64,000 nucleotides of DNA. Source: Streptomyces virginiae (GTDB lineage Bacteria; Actinomycetota; Actinomycetes; Streptomycetales; Streptomycetaceae). Made by a program: the position numbers and the translations under genes. Shown piece by piece: positions 51,452-61,166 of this stretch; position 1 is the stretch's first letter, and the number at the start of each line of letters is the position of its first letter. A model generated the notes under the pieces. It worked only from the letters and a program-made list of their open reading frames with translations, did no database searches and was not told where the DNA came from. The stretch spans positions 248,001 to 312,000 of the forward strand of contig NZ_JOAK01000006.1 of the NCBI RefSeq assembly GCF_000720455.1, in the 5' to 3' direction.

Positions 51452-52096
51452 GTGCGGGGCCGTGTCGCGGGGTACGCGTGGGGCGTGGGATGCGAACGGC
51501 TGACGTTCGACGGCTGGATCGCCGCCGTGGGCACGGGCTCGGGCACGCGCGTGGTCGTGGGCCACTGGCCGCGCTCGCCCTTCGGACCCTTCAGTGACGT
51601 GATGCTGGAGCGCGCCGACGGCCGGCGCACGCTGATCGCACCCACCGCCCGCACGGCCCGGTACATCGCCGGCGTCTATCACTTCGACGAGGTCCGGACG
51701 GAGCCGGTGAGCGTACGGATCGGCGGCGGCACGTGGAACGTCACGGCGGGCCCTGTGGACCTGCGCTTCCGGGTCGGGCGGCAGGGAGTCCTCGGTCTGG
51801 TCCTGCGGGCCGTCCCCCGGCCGCTCGCCCGACGGCCCTTGTGGGCGGCCGTGACCGACGTGCCCGCCCGTCTGATGGCCGGCGTACGGACCCGGGGCAG
51901 CTCCCGCCCCGGATGCCGCCAGTGGTACGCGGCAGTCGGCCTGTGGCCGATCACCGCCGCCCGGGCCTCCTTCGACGGGACCGACCTCGGCGCGCCGGCT
52001 CCCGTCGTCCCGCCCGTCCGCTTCGGCTTCGCGTCGGCCCCCGCGTCACCCGCCCTGGTGAGGGTGTTCTCCACCGTCGAGCGCACCGTTCCCTGA
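51452..52096 (+). CDS. Conserved actinobacterial protein of unknown function
   Basis: 214 residues if read from GTG 51452; a GTG at 51485 (VGCERLTFDGWIAAVGTGSG) is an equally good start. The sequence opens 'LTFDGWIAAVGTGSGTRVVVGHWPRSPFGPFSDVMLERADGRRTLIAPTARTARYIAGVYHFDEV', a block found at the N-terminus of a Streptomyces family of unknown function. The rest is beta-rich. No signal peptide or membrane helix. Ends close to a convergent GH35 gene without an obvious terminator. Confidence 0.7.
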   Translation: MRGRVAGYAWGVGCERLTFDGWIAAVGTGSGTRVVVGHWPRSPFGPFSDVMLERADGRRTLIAPTARTARYIAGVYHFDEVRTEPVSVRIGGGTWNVTAGPVDLRFRVGRQGVLGLVLRAVPRPLARRPLWAAVTDVPARLMAGVRTRGSSRPGCRQWYAAVGLWPITAARASFDGTDLGAPAPVVPPVRFGFASAPASPALVRVFSTVERTVP

Positions 52097-52119
52097 CCGG
52101 CCGCGGTCCTCCGGACCGT

Positions 52120-53919
52120 TCACCGGAGGGTGACGACCGTGGTGCGGCCCAGGTCCGGGTGGTCGCGCAGGGGGAGCCGGCTGCCGGGGCGCTCCAGTTC
52201 GAGGACCACGATCTCGTTCTCGCCCTCCCGCCACAGGGGTCCGGGGGCGTAGAGGGTGCGCTGGGGGCCGCGCGGGGTGTCGTAGTGGCCGAGGAGGAAG
52301 CCGTTCAGCCAGAGCAGACCGGTCCCCCATCCGGACATGTCGACGAAGCCGTCGGCCGGGCCGTGCGCGGCCGTGTGGGTGAAGCGGTGGAAGGCGGGCC
52401 GCCCGCCGGGCCCCGTCGGGTGGGGGCGCACGGACCAGTCGAGTCCGCTCAGGTCGGTGAGCGGCAGCGGTCGGATCTCCCACTCGAAGAGCTGCTGGTG
52501 GCCGTGGCGGACGCCGCGCCAGATGCCCTTGCGGTCGTCGAGGAGCGGTCCGTAGTTCACCCGGCCCTGGGCCCGGACGAGTACGTCGAGGACGACTCCC
52601 GCATCGCCGACCGGCAGGTCGAGGCCCTCGTCGGGGGCGTTGCGGTCGAGGACGCCGAGGGGCACGCCGTCGGCGAAGACGTAGGCGCGGTCGCCGAGTC
52701 CGTCGATGCGGACGGGCATGGCGGGCCGCGGGCCGGTGACGGTGGTGCGGTAGTGGATCAGGCCGTGGCTCTGTCCGAGCCGCTCCATGGGCTCGGGGGC
52801 GGGGCGCAGCACGGCGGGGCCGCCGCAGAGCAGGTCGAGGTGGTCGAGCAGGTCGGCGCTGCCCGCGGGGGTGGCGAGGGCGGGGGTGATCCGGGGCAGC
52901 GGCCCGGGCGGGGGTGCGTCGGGCAGCGGCACGTACCTGCCGATGACCTCGCGGAAGGCGTGGAACTTGGGGGTGAGTTCGCCGGCCTCGCCGATGGGTG
53001 CGTCGTAGTCGTAGCTGGTGACGGTGGGCTGGTAGCCGGGGTCCGCGGGGCGCGTCCCGGAGTGGTTGGCTCCGGCCCAGAAGCCGAAGTTGGTACCGCC
53101 GTGGGCCATGTAGAGGTTGACGGAGGCGCCGGTGGCGAGGAGTTCGTCCAGTGACGCGGCGGCCTCGTCGACGGCGCGGAGGTGGTGGTCCTCGCCCCAG
53201 TGGTCGAACCAGCCGATCCAGAACTCCATGGCGGCCAGCGGGCCGGTCGGCTGGTAGCGGCGCAGGGTCTCGAGGCGCTCGGCGGGCCGGGCGCCGAAGG
53301 TGGCGGTCGCGAGCCTGCCGGGGACCGTGCCGCCCTGGAGCATGGCGTCCTCGGGTCCGTCGGCGGTGAACAGCATGCAGTCCACGCCGCGTTCGGCGAG
53401 GGCGCGCTCCACGTGGGCGCGGTAGCGGGTGTCGTTCCCGTACGAGCCGTACTCGTTCTCCACCTGCACGGCGACGACGGGCCCGCCGCGGCTCGCGAGC
53501 AGCGGCAGCAGCTCGGGGACGACCAGGTCGAACCAGCCGTCGACCTCGGCCTGGAACCGCGGATCGGAGCAGCGCAGGTGGAGGCCGTCGACGGCGAGGA
53601 GGCGGGCGGGCAGACCGCCGAAGTCCCATTCGGCGCAGATGTACGGTCCGGGGCGGACGATGGCGTCGAGGCCGAGGTCCCGGGCGGTGCGCAGGAAGCG
53701 GCCGAGGTCGCGCCAGCCGGTGAAGTCGGCCTTGCCGGGAGCGGTTTCGTGGAAGTTCCAGGGGACGTAGGTGTCCACGGTGTTCGCGCCCAGGGCCCGC
53801 AGGCGGGTGAGCCGGTCCTCCCACAGGTCGGGGTGGACGCGGAAGTAGTGCAGGGCCCCCGAGACGATCCGGTGGGGGCGGTCCGCGCGCCGGAAGCCGT
53901 CCTGGTCGTAGGTGAGCAT
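52120..53919 (-). CDS. GH35 beta-galactosidase
   Basis: 599 residues from ATG 53919 (GGGAG upstream). Glyco_hydro_35 catalytic domain: 'IVSGALHYFRVHPDLWEDRLTRLRALGANTVDTYVPWNFHE', 'RPGPYICAEWDFGGLPARLL', general acid E156 in VENEYGSYG and nucleophile E232 in AAMEFWIGWFD. The C-terminal ~220 residues are galactose-binding/jelly-roll domains. It hydrolyses terminal beta-galactose. No signal peptide, so likely cytoplasmic. The upstream sugar isomerase-like gene shares the strand with a 107-base gap containing short repeats. Confidence 0.95.
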   Translation of the reverse strand: MLTYDQDGFRRADRPHRIVSGALHYFRVHPDLWEDRLTRLRALGANTVDTYVPWNFHETAPGKADFTGWRDLGRFLRTARDLGLDAIVRPGPYICAEWDFGGLPARLLAVDGLHLRCSDPRFQAEVDGWFDLVVPELLPLLASRGGPVVAVQVENEYGSYGNDTRYRAHVERALAERGVDCMLFTADGPEDAMLQGGTVPGRLATATFGARPAERLETLRRYQPTGPLAAMEFWIGWFDHWGEDHHLRAVDEAAASLDELLATGASVNLYMAHGGTNFGFWAGANHSGTRPADPGYQPTVTSYDYDAPIGEAGELTPKFHAFREVIGRYVPLPDAPPPGPLPRITPALATPAGSADLLDHLDLLCGGPAVLRPAPEPMERLGQSHGLIHYRTTVTGPRPAMPVRIDGLGDRAYVFADGVPLGVLDRNAPDEGLDLPVGDAGVVLDVLVRAQGRVNYGPLLDDRKGIWRGVRHGHQQLFEWEIRPLPLTDLSGLDWSVRPHPTGPGGRPAFHRFTHTAAHGPADGFVDMSGWGTGLLWLNGFLLGHYDTPRGPQRTLYAPGPLWREGENEIVVLELERPGSRLPLRDHPDLGRTTVVTLR

Positions 53920-53970
53920 GCGCTGACTCCCGGACGGGTCGTGGTGCCGTGGGGCGGGGCGGAACGCCAA

Positions 53971-53998
53971 ACGCCGGACGCCGGACGCCGGACGCCGC
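53971..53998. repeat. Heptanucleotide tandem repeat
   Basis: ACGCCGG repeated about three and a half times in the short gap between the GH35 gene and the isomerase-like gene. Confidence 0.7.
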
Positions 53999-54026
53999 CG
54001 AATATAGGAAGGTGTCGAGCGGGCCG

Positions 54027-54815
54027 TCAACGGACCGTCGCCACCAGCCGCTCCAGGTACGCCCGGCCCCGTGCGAGCCCGCCCGGCAGCTCGGCGGCGG
54101 CGGGATACCAGCGCTTCTCGTACTCCCAGCAGAGCCAGCCGTCCTGCGGGGCCGCCGCCACGGCCTCGGCGAGGGGCAGCACTCCGGCGCCCAGTCCGAC
54201 CGGCGTGAGCTCGCGCGCGGACGGCACGTCCTTCACCTGTACATAGCCCAGGTGCGGGGCCAGCGCGTGCCGTGACGCGACCGGGGGCTCCCCGCCCAGC
54301 CAGGTGTGCAGTACGTCCCAGAGCGCGCCGGCGGCGGGATGCGCGACCCGGTCGAGGACCCGGGCGACCGCGGCGCCGGTGCGGTGGGAGTCGTGGGTCT
54401 CCAGCAGGATGCGCACACCGTGCCGCCCGGCGAACGCGGCCCCGGCCGACAGCCGGCGTACGGCGTGGGCGTCGGCGGCCGCCGCGGGCAGGCCTGCGCC
54501 GCCCGGGAAGACCCGCACGCAGGGCGCCTCCAGGTCCGCGGCGAGCCGTACCAGGGCGCGGAGTTCGGCGAGGACCGGCTCGTCCGCACCCGCGGCCGCG
54601 ACCCTCGTGTAGCCGGCGACGCCGAGGACGGCGACACCCGCCGAGGCGAGGGTCCGCCGGGCGGCGGCGCGCTCGGCGGCGGTGCTGCCGGGGTGCAGGG
54701 GTTCCTCGGGGTGGGCGCGGACTTCGAGGCCGTGGAAGCCGTGCGCCGCCGCCAGGGCGGCGCTGCGGGCGAGTGGTGCGCCGGGCAGACCGAGCGTGGA
54801 GAAGGCGTACTTCAC
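54027..54815 (-). CDS. Sugar phosphate isomerase/epimerase-family protein
   Basis: 262 residues from GTG 54815. AP-endonuclease-2-like TIM barrel of the IolE/hexulose-phosphate-isomerase type: 'MKYAFSTLGLPGAPLARSAALAAAHGFHGLEVRAHPEEPLHPG', 'LLETHDSHRTGAAVARVLDRVAHPAAGALWDVLHTW', 'HLGYVQVKDV'. The Glu/Asp/His metal sites of the family are present in these blocks. It may isomerise a sugar released by the neighbouring GH35 enzyme. Confidence 0.85.
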   Translation of the reverse strand: MKYAFSTLGLPGAPLARSAALAAAHGFHGLEVRAHPEEPLHPGSTAAERAAARRTLASAGVAVLGVAGYTRVAAAGADEPVLAELRALVRLAADLEAPCVRVFPGGAGLPAAAADAHAVRRLSAGAAFAGRHGVRILLETHDSHRTGAAVARVLDRVAHPAAGALWDVLHTWLGGEPPVASRHALAPHLGYVQVKDVPSARELTPVGLGAGVLPLAEAVAAAPQDGWLCWEYEKRWYPAAAELPGGLARGRAYLERLVATVR

Positions 54816-55224
54816 TGAGTCGGCCCGCCTGTGCGGAATCGTTCATCTACGCCGCAGTGCGCCATCTCGCGCTCCACCGTGACCGGTTGATGTTCGGAAA
54901 CGACAAAGGGTCAGCCTAGAACGCCCGAGTGCGCCGCGGCAGGCCCTCTCCCCCGTTCTGCGGCACAACTGGGGCCGGATCAAGTCGATCACTCCCGGCC
55001 CCTCGGGGACCGCGTCCGACCACCCGACGGCGGACATTGATCATTCCCTGCGGCCCGGGAGGGCCTGGCGCGTTCAAACCGTCTGGACGGGTGAAGCCCA
55101 CCGAATGGCGCCAACAGCATGAATGTCCTGATATGCGCCATGGGGTGATCCGGCCGGGCTAGAACGGGTGCCCCCCACGGCACCGGCCGGCACGCCCGGT
55201 CGGCGATTTCGAGAGGACCGCTCC
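54816..55224. other. Divergent promoter interval
   Basis: 409 bases between the isomerase-like gene (-) and the S15-type hydrolase gene (+). No gene-like frame or clear operator. AGAGGA precedes the + gene start. Confidence 0.4.
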
Positions 55225-57045
55225 GTGAGCCACTCGCAGGACGACAACCCGATCATCCCCGTCACCGCGACACAGTTGAACCGGATCGCCGGACACGGCA
55301 TCTACAGCTCGGCCACCGCCATCGACCCCGCCGCCGTCAACGTCGCCGAGGCCCTGGTCGCCACGCTGAACGGCACGGCCGAGACGCCGCTGCTCACCCC
55401 CGAACTCCAGGAGCTCACGGAACAGGTCCGGCAGAAGGCGACCTTCGGCTTCCCCCGCATCACCGCCGACGACGGGGTGAAGCTGTCGGCGCACACGATC
55501 AAGCTCACCACCTCGGAGCCCCGCCCCGTGGTGATCGTGCCGGCGGGCTGGACGCCCTTCGGCTGGATCATCTTCGAGTACGCGTACCTCCAGCTGGCGC
55601 TGCGCGGGTACCACGTACTCGCCTACACCCCTCGCGGCATCGGCCTCACCTTCCCCGTCCAGGGCGGCGCCTTCATCGACGCGCCCTGGACCTCCGGGGG
55701 CACGATCGACGTGGCCGGCCCCCTGGACCGGGCCGACGGCTCCACCGTCATCGACTACGCGCAAGCGCACTTCAACCCGAGCAAGGTCGCCTTCCTCGGC
55801 GAGTCCTACGGGTCGGGCATCAGCCAGCTGGTCGCGGCGCACGACCCGGCGAACCGCGTGGCGGCGGTCGTCGCCCTGAGCACGTGGGGCGACCTGGCCG
55901 ACAGCCTCTACCAGCACGACACCAGGCACCTGGAGGCGGTCCAGAAGCTGATCGACTTCACCGGAGGCCCGATCGAGCGGAAGTTCGATCCGGCCACCCA
56001 GCAGATCCTGAAGGACTTCATGGCCGGCGAGAACCTCGACAAGGTGGTGGAGTGGGGCAAGGAGCGCTCTCCTTCGTCGTACGCCGACCGGACCGACGCA
56101 CGCGGCGTTCCCACGTTCTTCTCCAACACCTGGCACGAGACGCTGTTCCCGGCCAACCAGACCATCGACCACTTCGAGCGGCTGTCGGTCCCCAAGCGGC
56201 TCAACCTCTGGATCGGCGACCACGCCGCGCCGGAGGGCGCCGGCCTCACCATCCCCTTCAGCGGGCCGAACCTGCCCGTCGAGGAGGCCTTCGCCTGGCT
56301 CGACCACCACGTCCTCGGGGCCCAGAACGACGTTCCCGGGTGGAAGCCGGTCAGTAGCCAGATCATGTTCACGTACAAGACCAAGCCCGACCCCGAGGCC
56401 GGGCAGGACGTCATCACCGAACCGGCGGTCCGCGAGGGAGCGCAGTCCTGGGCGGACGTCACCACCTCCACCGAACGCTGGTACCTCACCGCAGGCGCGA
56501 CGGACCGCCGCGACGGCGGCCTCGGCACCGCGCCGGAGACGGGCTGGAAGAGGGAGTTCACCGCGGGGCAGCTCACCTCCGCCACCGCGGTGGACGCCGT
56601 CATCACGACGGGCCAGGCGGAATGGAACGGCAACCCCAAGTCGTACTCCACCGGCACCTTCGACCGCGGGCACCTCGCCGTGTGGACGAGCGGCCCGCTC
56701 CAGACGGCCCGCCGCATCCGGGGCGTGCCCCGGCTCACCCTGAGCGTCCGCAGCTCCGCCGCCGCCACGACCCTCGTGGCCTACCTGTTCGACGTCGGCC
56801 CCGACGACACGGCCCGCATCATCACGCACGAGCCCTTCACCGTGCGGGAGCTCTCCCCCGGTGAGGACCGCGTGGTCATCTGGCCGCTCCAGGCCGCCGG
56901 CTACGACCTCGCCCCGAACCACCGGCTCATGCTGGTCGTGAACAGCCAGGACCGGCTCTACTCCGACGCCAACACCGACGGCAGCACCACCACGATCACC
57001 TCGGCCGACGACGCCGCGGCCCACCTGGTACTGCCCCTCGGGTAG
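55225..57045 (+). CDS. S15/CocE-type alpha/beta hydrolase
   Basis: 606 residues from GTG 55225 (GAGAGGA upstream). The nucleophile is S194 in FLGESYGSG, with the CocE-like layout: N-terminal cap ('FPRITADDGVKLSAHTIKL'), core ('VVIVPAGWTPFGWIIFEYAYLQLALRGYHVLAYTPRGIGLTFPVQGGAF', 'WIGDHAAPEG') and a C-terminal jelly-roll of X-Pro-peptidase type ('LSVRSSAAATTLVAYLFDVGPDDTARIITHEPFTV'). The family includes X-Pro dipeptidyl peptidases and cocaine-esterase-like enzymes; substrate unclear. No signal peptide is evident. Confidence 0.87.
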   Translation: MSHSQDDNPIIPVTATQLNRIAGHGIYSSATAIDPAAVNVAEALVATLNGTAETPLLTPELQELTEQVRQKATFGFPRITADDGVKLSAHTIKLTTSEPRPVVIVPAGWTPFGWIIFEYAYLQLALRGYHVLAYTPRGIGLTFPVQGGAFIDAPWTSGGTIDVAGPLDRADGSTVIDYAQAHFNPSKVAFLGESYGSGISQLVAAHDPANRVAAVVALSTWGDLADSLYQHDTRHLEAVQKLIDFTGGPIERKFDPATQQILKDFMAGENLDKVVEWGKERSPSSYADRTDARGVPTFFSNTWHETLFPANQTIDHFERLSVPKRLNLWIGDHAAPEGAGLTIPFSGPNLPVEEAFAWLDHHVLGAQNDVPGWKPVSSQIMFTYKTKPDPEAGQDVITEPAVREGAQSWADVTTSTERWYLTAGATDRRDGGLGTAPETGWKREFTAGQLTSATAVDAVITTGQAEWNGNPKSYSTGTFDRGHLAVWTSGPLQTARRIRGVPRLTLSVRSSAAATTLVAYLFDVGPDDTARIITHEPFTVRELSPGEDRVVIWPLQAAGYDLAPNHRLMLVVNSQDRLYSDANTDGSTTTITSADDAAAHLVLPLG

Positions 57046-57182
57046 TCCCGGGCGGGTGTCGGGCCGGCCCGGCACCGGCGCCCCGCTCCGCCGCCCCGGC
57101 CCCAGCCGGCAGCACATCCCCAGGTCAGCAGGGGGTCGGGGCGGTGGAAGCCGGGCTCGAAGCGTGACATAGCGTGCCCCTC

Positions 57183-58799
57183 ATGGATCAGGAGCACATA
57201 GCCGGGCCGCCCGGGGACGGCGACGGCGCGGGCAGGCGGCGGTTCCTCGCGATGGCCACGGGCGCCGCGACGGCCGCGGGACTCGGGGCGGTGGCCGGCT
57301 GCGCGCAGGGGGACGGGGACGACGGCGACCGCCGCGCCGACGGGACGAACGGGTCCCCGGCGCCGGCGGCCGGAGGCCACGGCCTCGACGTCAAGGCCGA
57401 GAACGCCCGCCCGGGCCATGCCGACTGGGCCGTGACGAAGGCCGGTCCGGCCCGCGCCGTCGAGGGTTTCGCCGACAAGGTCAGCGTGCTCCCCGGCGAG
57501 TCCTTCGGGCTGTACGTGTCGACGACCGCGCCCCGGTTCACCGTCTCCGCCTACCGGATGGGCTGGTACGGCGGTGCCCGCGCCCGGCTGGTGTGGCGTT
57601 CGGAGGCCCTGCCCGGGGTACGACAGCCGGAGCACACCGTCGACTCCGACACCCGGATGGTCCGCACCCGGTGGGCCCGCACCACCACGGTCGAGACGAA
57701 GGACTGGCCGGAGGGCAGCTACCTGCTGCGCCTCGACGCGCAGGGCGGCGAGGGCGGCCAGCGTTTCGTGCCGGTCACCGTCCGGTCGGCGGCGACGACC
57801 GGACGTACGGTCGTGGTCAACGCCGTCGCCACCTGGCAGGCCTACAATCGCTGGGGCGGCTACGGCAGTTACGACGGACCCGGCGGCGGCTTCGCCTCGC
57901 GCTCCCTCTCCGTCTCCTTCGACCGGCCGTACGAGTACGACGACGGCGCGGGCCTGTTCCTGGTGTACGAGGCCCCTCTGATCGCCCTGGCCGAACGGCT
58001 CGGCACACCCCTCGCCTACGCGACCACCACGGACGTGGCGCGGGAGAAGCGGCTGCTGGAGGGAGCCGCCGCGGTGCTCTCGCTCGGGCACGACGAGTAC
58101 TGGTCGCCGGAGCAGCGCGCCCACTTCACGGCCGCCCGCGACGCCGGCACGAACATCGCGATCCTGGGCGCGAACTGCTGCTTCCGCCGGATCCGGCTGG
58201 AGGCCTCCGAGCTGGGGCCGGACCGTACGCTGGTCTGCTACAAGTCCTCCTACGGCCAGGACCCGGGCTTCAAGCGGGGCCATCCCGCGACGGTGGACTT
58301 CCGCTCGGCTCCCGGTGCCGACCCGGAGAGCTCCCTGCTCGGCGTGATCTACGACGGCTATCCGGTGGACGCCCCGTACGTGGTGACCAACCCCGGCCAC
58401 TGGCTGTTCGAGGGCACCGGCGCGAAGGCGGGCGACCGCTTCGAACACCTCGTGGGCGTGGAGTACGACAAGGTCAACACCGGTTTCACGACGCCCCGGC
58501 CGATCGAGATCCTGGCCCACTCCCCCGTGGTGTGCGAGGGCCGCCCCAGTCACCAGGACACCGCCTACTACACGGTGCCGAGCGGGGCGGGGGTCTTCGC
58601 GACCGGCACGATGCGGTGGGTGGAGGCCCTGGACGCGACGGGCGACGGCCGCAGCGGACGCAACCACGGGCTCGACGCGCGGTCCGGGGCACTGACCACC
58701 CGGGTGACGGAGAACCTCCTGCGGGTGTTCGCGGCGGGCCCGGCCGGCCGGTCGCATCCGGCGCAGGACAACGTCAAGACGGTGTACGGGAGTTCCTGA
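57183..58799 (+). CDS. DMFase beta-subunit-like protein, Tat/lipoprotein signal
   Basis: 538 residues from ATG 57183; a GTG at 57174 in the same frame is possible. N-terminus has a twin-arginine-like RRRFLAMATG and a lipobox GAVAGC, so it is probably exported by Tat and lipidated. The body matches the N,N-dimethylformamidase beta-subunit family: 'VSAYRMGWYGGARARLVWRSEALPGVRQ', 'NAVATWQAYNRWGGYGSYDG', 'LSLGHDEYWSPEQRAHFTAARDAGTNIAILGANCCFRRIRLE', 'NPGHWLFEGTGAKAGDRFEHLVGVEYDKV'. Many actinobacterial members are not true DMFases, so the activity is uncertain. Confidence 0.85.
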   Translation: MDQEHIAGPPGDGDGAGRRRFLAMATGAATAAGLGAVAGCAQGDGDDGDRRADGTNGSPAPAAGGHGLDVKAENARPGHADWAVTKAGPARAVEGFADKVSVLPGESFGLYVSTTAPRFTVSAYRMGWYGGARARLVWRSEALPGVRQPEHTVDSDTRMVRTRWARTTTVETKDWPEGSYLLRLDAQGGEGGQRFVPVTVRSAATTGRTVVVNAVATWQAYNRWGGYGSYDGPGGGFASRSLSVSFDRPYEYDDGAGLFLVYEAPLIALAERLGTPLAYATTTDVAREKRLLEGAAAVLSLGHDEYWSPEQRAHFTAARDAGTNIAILGANCCFRRIRLEASELGPDRTLVCYKSSYGQDPGFKRGHPATVDFRSAPGADPESSLLGVIYDGYPVDAPYVVTNPGHWLFEGTGAKAGDRFEHLVGVEYDKVNTGFTTPRPIEILAHSPVVCEGRPSHQDTAYYTVPSGAGVFATGTMRWVEALDATGDGRSGRNHGLDARSGALTTRVTENLLRVFAAGPAGRSHPAQDNVKTVYGSS

Positions 58800-58957
58800 C
58801 ATCGGGGCCGGACGGCGTCCGGGGCGGCGTGCACGCGCAAAGCGCTTGGCTCCGCCCCGGTCGGCTGCCTAGGATCACGATCACGGCATCGCGTGCCGGT
58901 CACCGACCGGGTGAGGCATGGAGGTGCCCGTGATGTGCCTTCCGGAGGCATTCACCC

Positions 58958-59362
58958 ATGTCCGTACAGCTGAACCACACGATCATCCACTCCCGTGACA
59001 ACCGGGAGTCCGCCGAGTTCCTGGCGCACGTCCTCGGCCTGGAGGTCGGGGCCGAGTGGGGGCCCTTCATCCCCGTCGACACCGCCAACGGCGTCACCCT
59101 GGACTTCGCCACCGTCCCGGCCGGGTCCATCACCCCGCAGCACTACGCCTTCCTCCTCTCCGAGGAGGAGTTCGACGTGGCGTTCGCGAAGATCCGCTCG
59201 GCCGGGGTGCCGTACTTCGCCGACCCGCACGGCAGGCTCCCCGGCGAGATCAACCACAACGACGGGGGCCGCGGCGTCTACTTCACGGACCCAGCGGGGC
59301 ACGGGATGGAGATCATCACGCGTCCCTACGGCTATCAGGAGCCCGCCGCGACCGGCAGGTAG
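58958..59362 (+). CDS. VOC-family (glyoxalase-like) protein
   Basis: 134 residues from ATG 58958 (GGAGG upstream). One complete VOC repeat pair: 'MSVQLNHTIIHSRDNRESAEFLAHVLGLEVGAEWGPF', 'HYAFLLSEEEFDVAFAKIRSAGVPYFADPH', 'GRGVYFTDPAGHGMEIITRPYG', with the His/Glu positions used for metal. Likely a small metalloenzyme or resistance-type protein. Its 3' end overlaps the convergent ABC ATPase gene by 28 bases. Confidence 0.9.
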   Translation: MSVQLNHTIIHSRDNRESAEFLAHVLGLEVGAEWGPFIPVDTANGVTLDFATVPAGSITPQHYAFLLSEEEFDVAFAKIRSAGVPYFADPHGRLPGEINHNDGGRGVYFTDPAGHGMEIITRPYGYQEPAATGR

Positions 59363-60141
59363 ACGACGTTGGGCGCGCCCGTGTCGGGGTGGATCCCGAC
59401 CCGGGCGCGCACCCCGTACACCTCGGCCAGCAGCTCCTCGGTGAGCACCTCCCGCGGCGGCCCCGAGGCCACGGCGCGGCCGCCCGACAGGACGTACAGC
59501 CGGTCGCAGAAGGCGGCGGCCAGGTTGAGGTCGTGCAGGACGAGCAGACCGGTGGCGGGCAGCGCCCTGACCAGGCCGAGGACCTCCAGCTGGTAGCGGA
59601 TGTCCAGGTGGTTGGTCGGCTCGTCGAGGGCGAGCAGCCCCGGGTCCTGGACGAGGGCGCGGGCCACCAGGACGCGTTGCCGTTCGCCTCCGGACAGCTC
59701 GTCGAAGCGGCGGGCCGCGAAGGGGCCGGTGCCCAGCGTTTCCAGGGCGTCGGTGACGCGCCGTACGTCGTCCGGGCCGTCCTGCTCCCAGAAGCGCTTG
59801 TGCGGGCTGCGGCCCATGGCGACGACCTCGCGGACGGTCAGCCCGAAGGTGCCGGTCGCGTCCTGCGGCACCACCGCCACGCGCCGCGCCCGTTCCTTGA
59901 CGGTGAGCGCGGCCGCGTCCGCGCCGTCCAGCAGCACCCGGCCGGCGGTCGCCCGCAGGGCGCCGTAGACGCAGCGCAGCAGGGTGGTCTTGCCGCTGCC
60001 GTTGGGGCCGACGACTCCCACCGTCTCGCCGGGCCGGGCGGTGAGGTCGATCCCGTGGAGCAGGGTGTGCCCGTCGGTGTCGTAGCGCAGGCCCTCGACG
60101 GCGAGTTCCACCGGCCGGGCCGGTCCGGTCCCGCCCGTCAT
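59335..60141 (-). CDS. ATPase of corrinoid/iron-type ABC importer (BtuD-like)
   Basis: 268 residues, ATG 60141, overlapping the permease stop (ATGA). FecE/BtuD-type ATPase: Walker A GPNGSGKTT, 'LLRCVYGALRATAG', signature LSGGERQR, Walker B 'LLALDEPTNHLD', H-loop 'LLVLHDLNLAA'. Energises the importer formed with the two upstream genes. Downstream of a cobalamin riboswitch. Its 3' end overlaps the convergent VOC gene by 28 bases. Confidence 0.93.
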   Translation of the reverse strand: MTGGTGPARPVELAVEGLRYDTDGHTLLHGIDLTARPGETVGVVGPNGSGKTTLLRCVYGALRATAGRVLLDGADAAALTVKERARRVAVVPQDATGTFGLTVREVVAMGRSPHKRFWEQDGPDDVRRVTDALETLGTGPFAARRFDELSGGERQRVLVARALVQDPGLLALDEPTNHLDIRYQLEVLGLVRALPATGLLVLHDLNLAAAFCDRLYVLSGGRAVASGPPREVLTEELLAEVYGVRARVGIHPDTGAPNVVYLPVAAGS

Positions 60142-61166
60142 CCGGTCACCCCTTCGGTACGGCTGGAGCGGCGCAGCATCCAGAGGAAGAAGGGCCCGCC
60201 GACGAGGGCGGTGACCACGCCCACCGGTATCTCCTCGGGGGCGGCGGCCGTGCGGGCGATCAGGTCGGCCAGGATCAGGAACACCGCACCGCCCAGCGCG
60301 GCGACGGGCAGCAGGGCCCGGTGTCCGGCGCCCACGACCATCCGTGCGGCGTGCGGGACCATCAGTCCGACGAAGCCGATCGCCCCGCTGCAGGCGACGA
60401 GCACGCCGATGACGAGGGAGGTGAGGACGAACACGGCGGCGCGGAAGCGTCCGGTGTCCAGGCCCAGGGTGTGCGCGCCCTCCTCTCCGGCGAGGAGCAG
60501 GTCGAGCGGCCGGGCGAGGGCGAGGAGCAGGGCGCCGCCGGCGAGCAGCGCGACGGCGGGCAGGGCCAGTTCGTCCCAGCGTGCCCCGCCGAGGCCGCCG
60601 AGGGTCCAGAAGAGCACGGAGCGGATCTGGTCGGGGTGCGCGGCGAGCACGAGGACGAGGCTGGTGAAGGCGGACAGGATGTACTGGACGGCCACTCCGG
60701 CCAGGATGAGCCGGCCGGTGGTCATGGTGCCGCCGCGGCGGGCCATGGCGTAGACGGCGACGAGCGCGGCCATGGACCCTGCGAAGGCGGCCAGCGGCAC
60801 GCCCATGCCGAATCCGGCCGCGGCCGTACCGAAGACGATCACGAGGACGGCTCCGGCGGAGGCCCCGGAGGAGGCTCCGAGCAGGAAGGGGTCGGCGAGC
60901 TGGTTGCGTACGAGTGCCTGGAGCACGGTGCCCGCCACGGCGAGCCCGGCCCCCACGACCGCGCCGAGCAGGATCCGCGGCATGCGCACGTCCCACACGA
61001 TGGAGGCGAAGGCTCCGGTGGGCCGGTTGCCCGTCAGACCGCCGAGGACGATGTCGAAGACCCGGTCGGGGGCGATCCGTACGGGGCCCAGCGCCAGGCC
61101 CGCGATCGCCGAGACGGCGAGCGCGGCGGCGAGGACCGCGAGGACCGCCCCGGTCCGCAGCCTCAC
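60138..61166 (-). CDS. Permease of corrinoid/iron-type ABC importer (BtuC-like)
   Basis: 342 residues from GTG 61166, overlapping the stop of the substrate-binding protein gene (GTGA) and the start of the ATPase gene. FecCD/BtuC fold with about ten hydrophobic segments: 'LADPFLLGASSGASAGAVLVIVFG', 'GRLILAGVAVQYILSAFTSLVLVLA', 'GAIGFVGLMVPHAARMVVG', 'EEIPVGVVTALVGGPFFLWML'. The last block and the 'GLMVPHAAR' motif are the usual contacts for the ATPase. Confidence 0.93.
   Translation of the reverse strand: MRLRTGAVLAVLAAALAVSAIAGLALGPVRIAPDRVFDIVLGGLTGNRPTGAFASIVWDVRMPRILLGAVVGAGLAVAGTVLQALVRNQLADPFLLGASSGASAGAVLVIVFGTAAAGFGMGVPLAAFAGSMAALVAVYAMARRGGTMTTGRLILAGVAVQYILSAFTSLVLVLAAHPDQIRSVLFWTLGGLGGARWDELALPAVALLAGGALLLALARPLDLLLAGEEGAHTLGLDTGRFRAAVFVLTSLVIGVLVACSGAIGFVGLMVPHAARMVVGAGHRALLPVAALGGAVFLILADLIARTAAAPEEIPVGVVTALVGGPFFLWMLRRSSRTEGVTG

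Noticed and set aside
55159..57117. A 652-codon open frame on the - strand opposite the S15-type hydrolase
   Set aside because: The + strand reads a complete alpha/beta hydrolase; the - strand frame has no motif.
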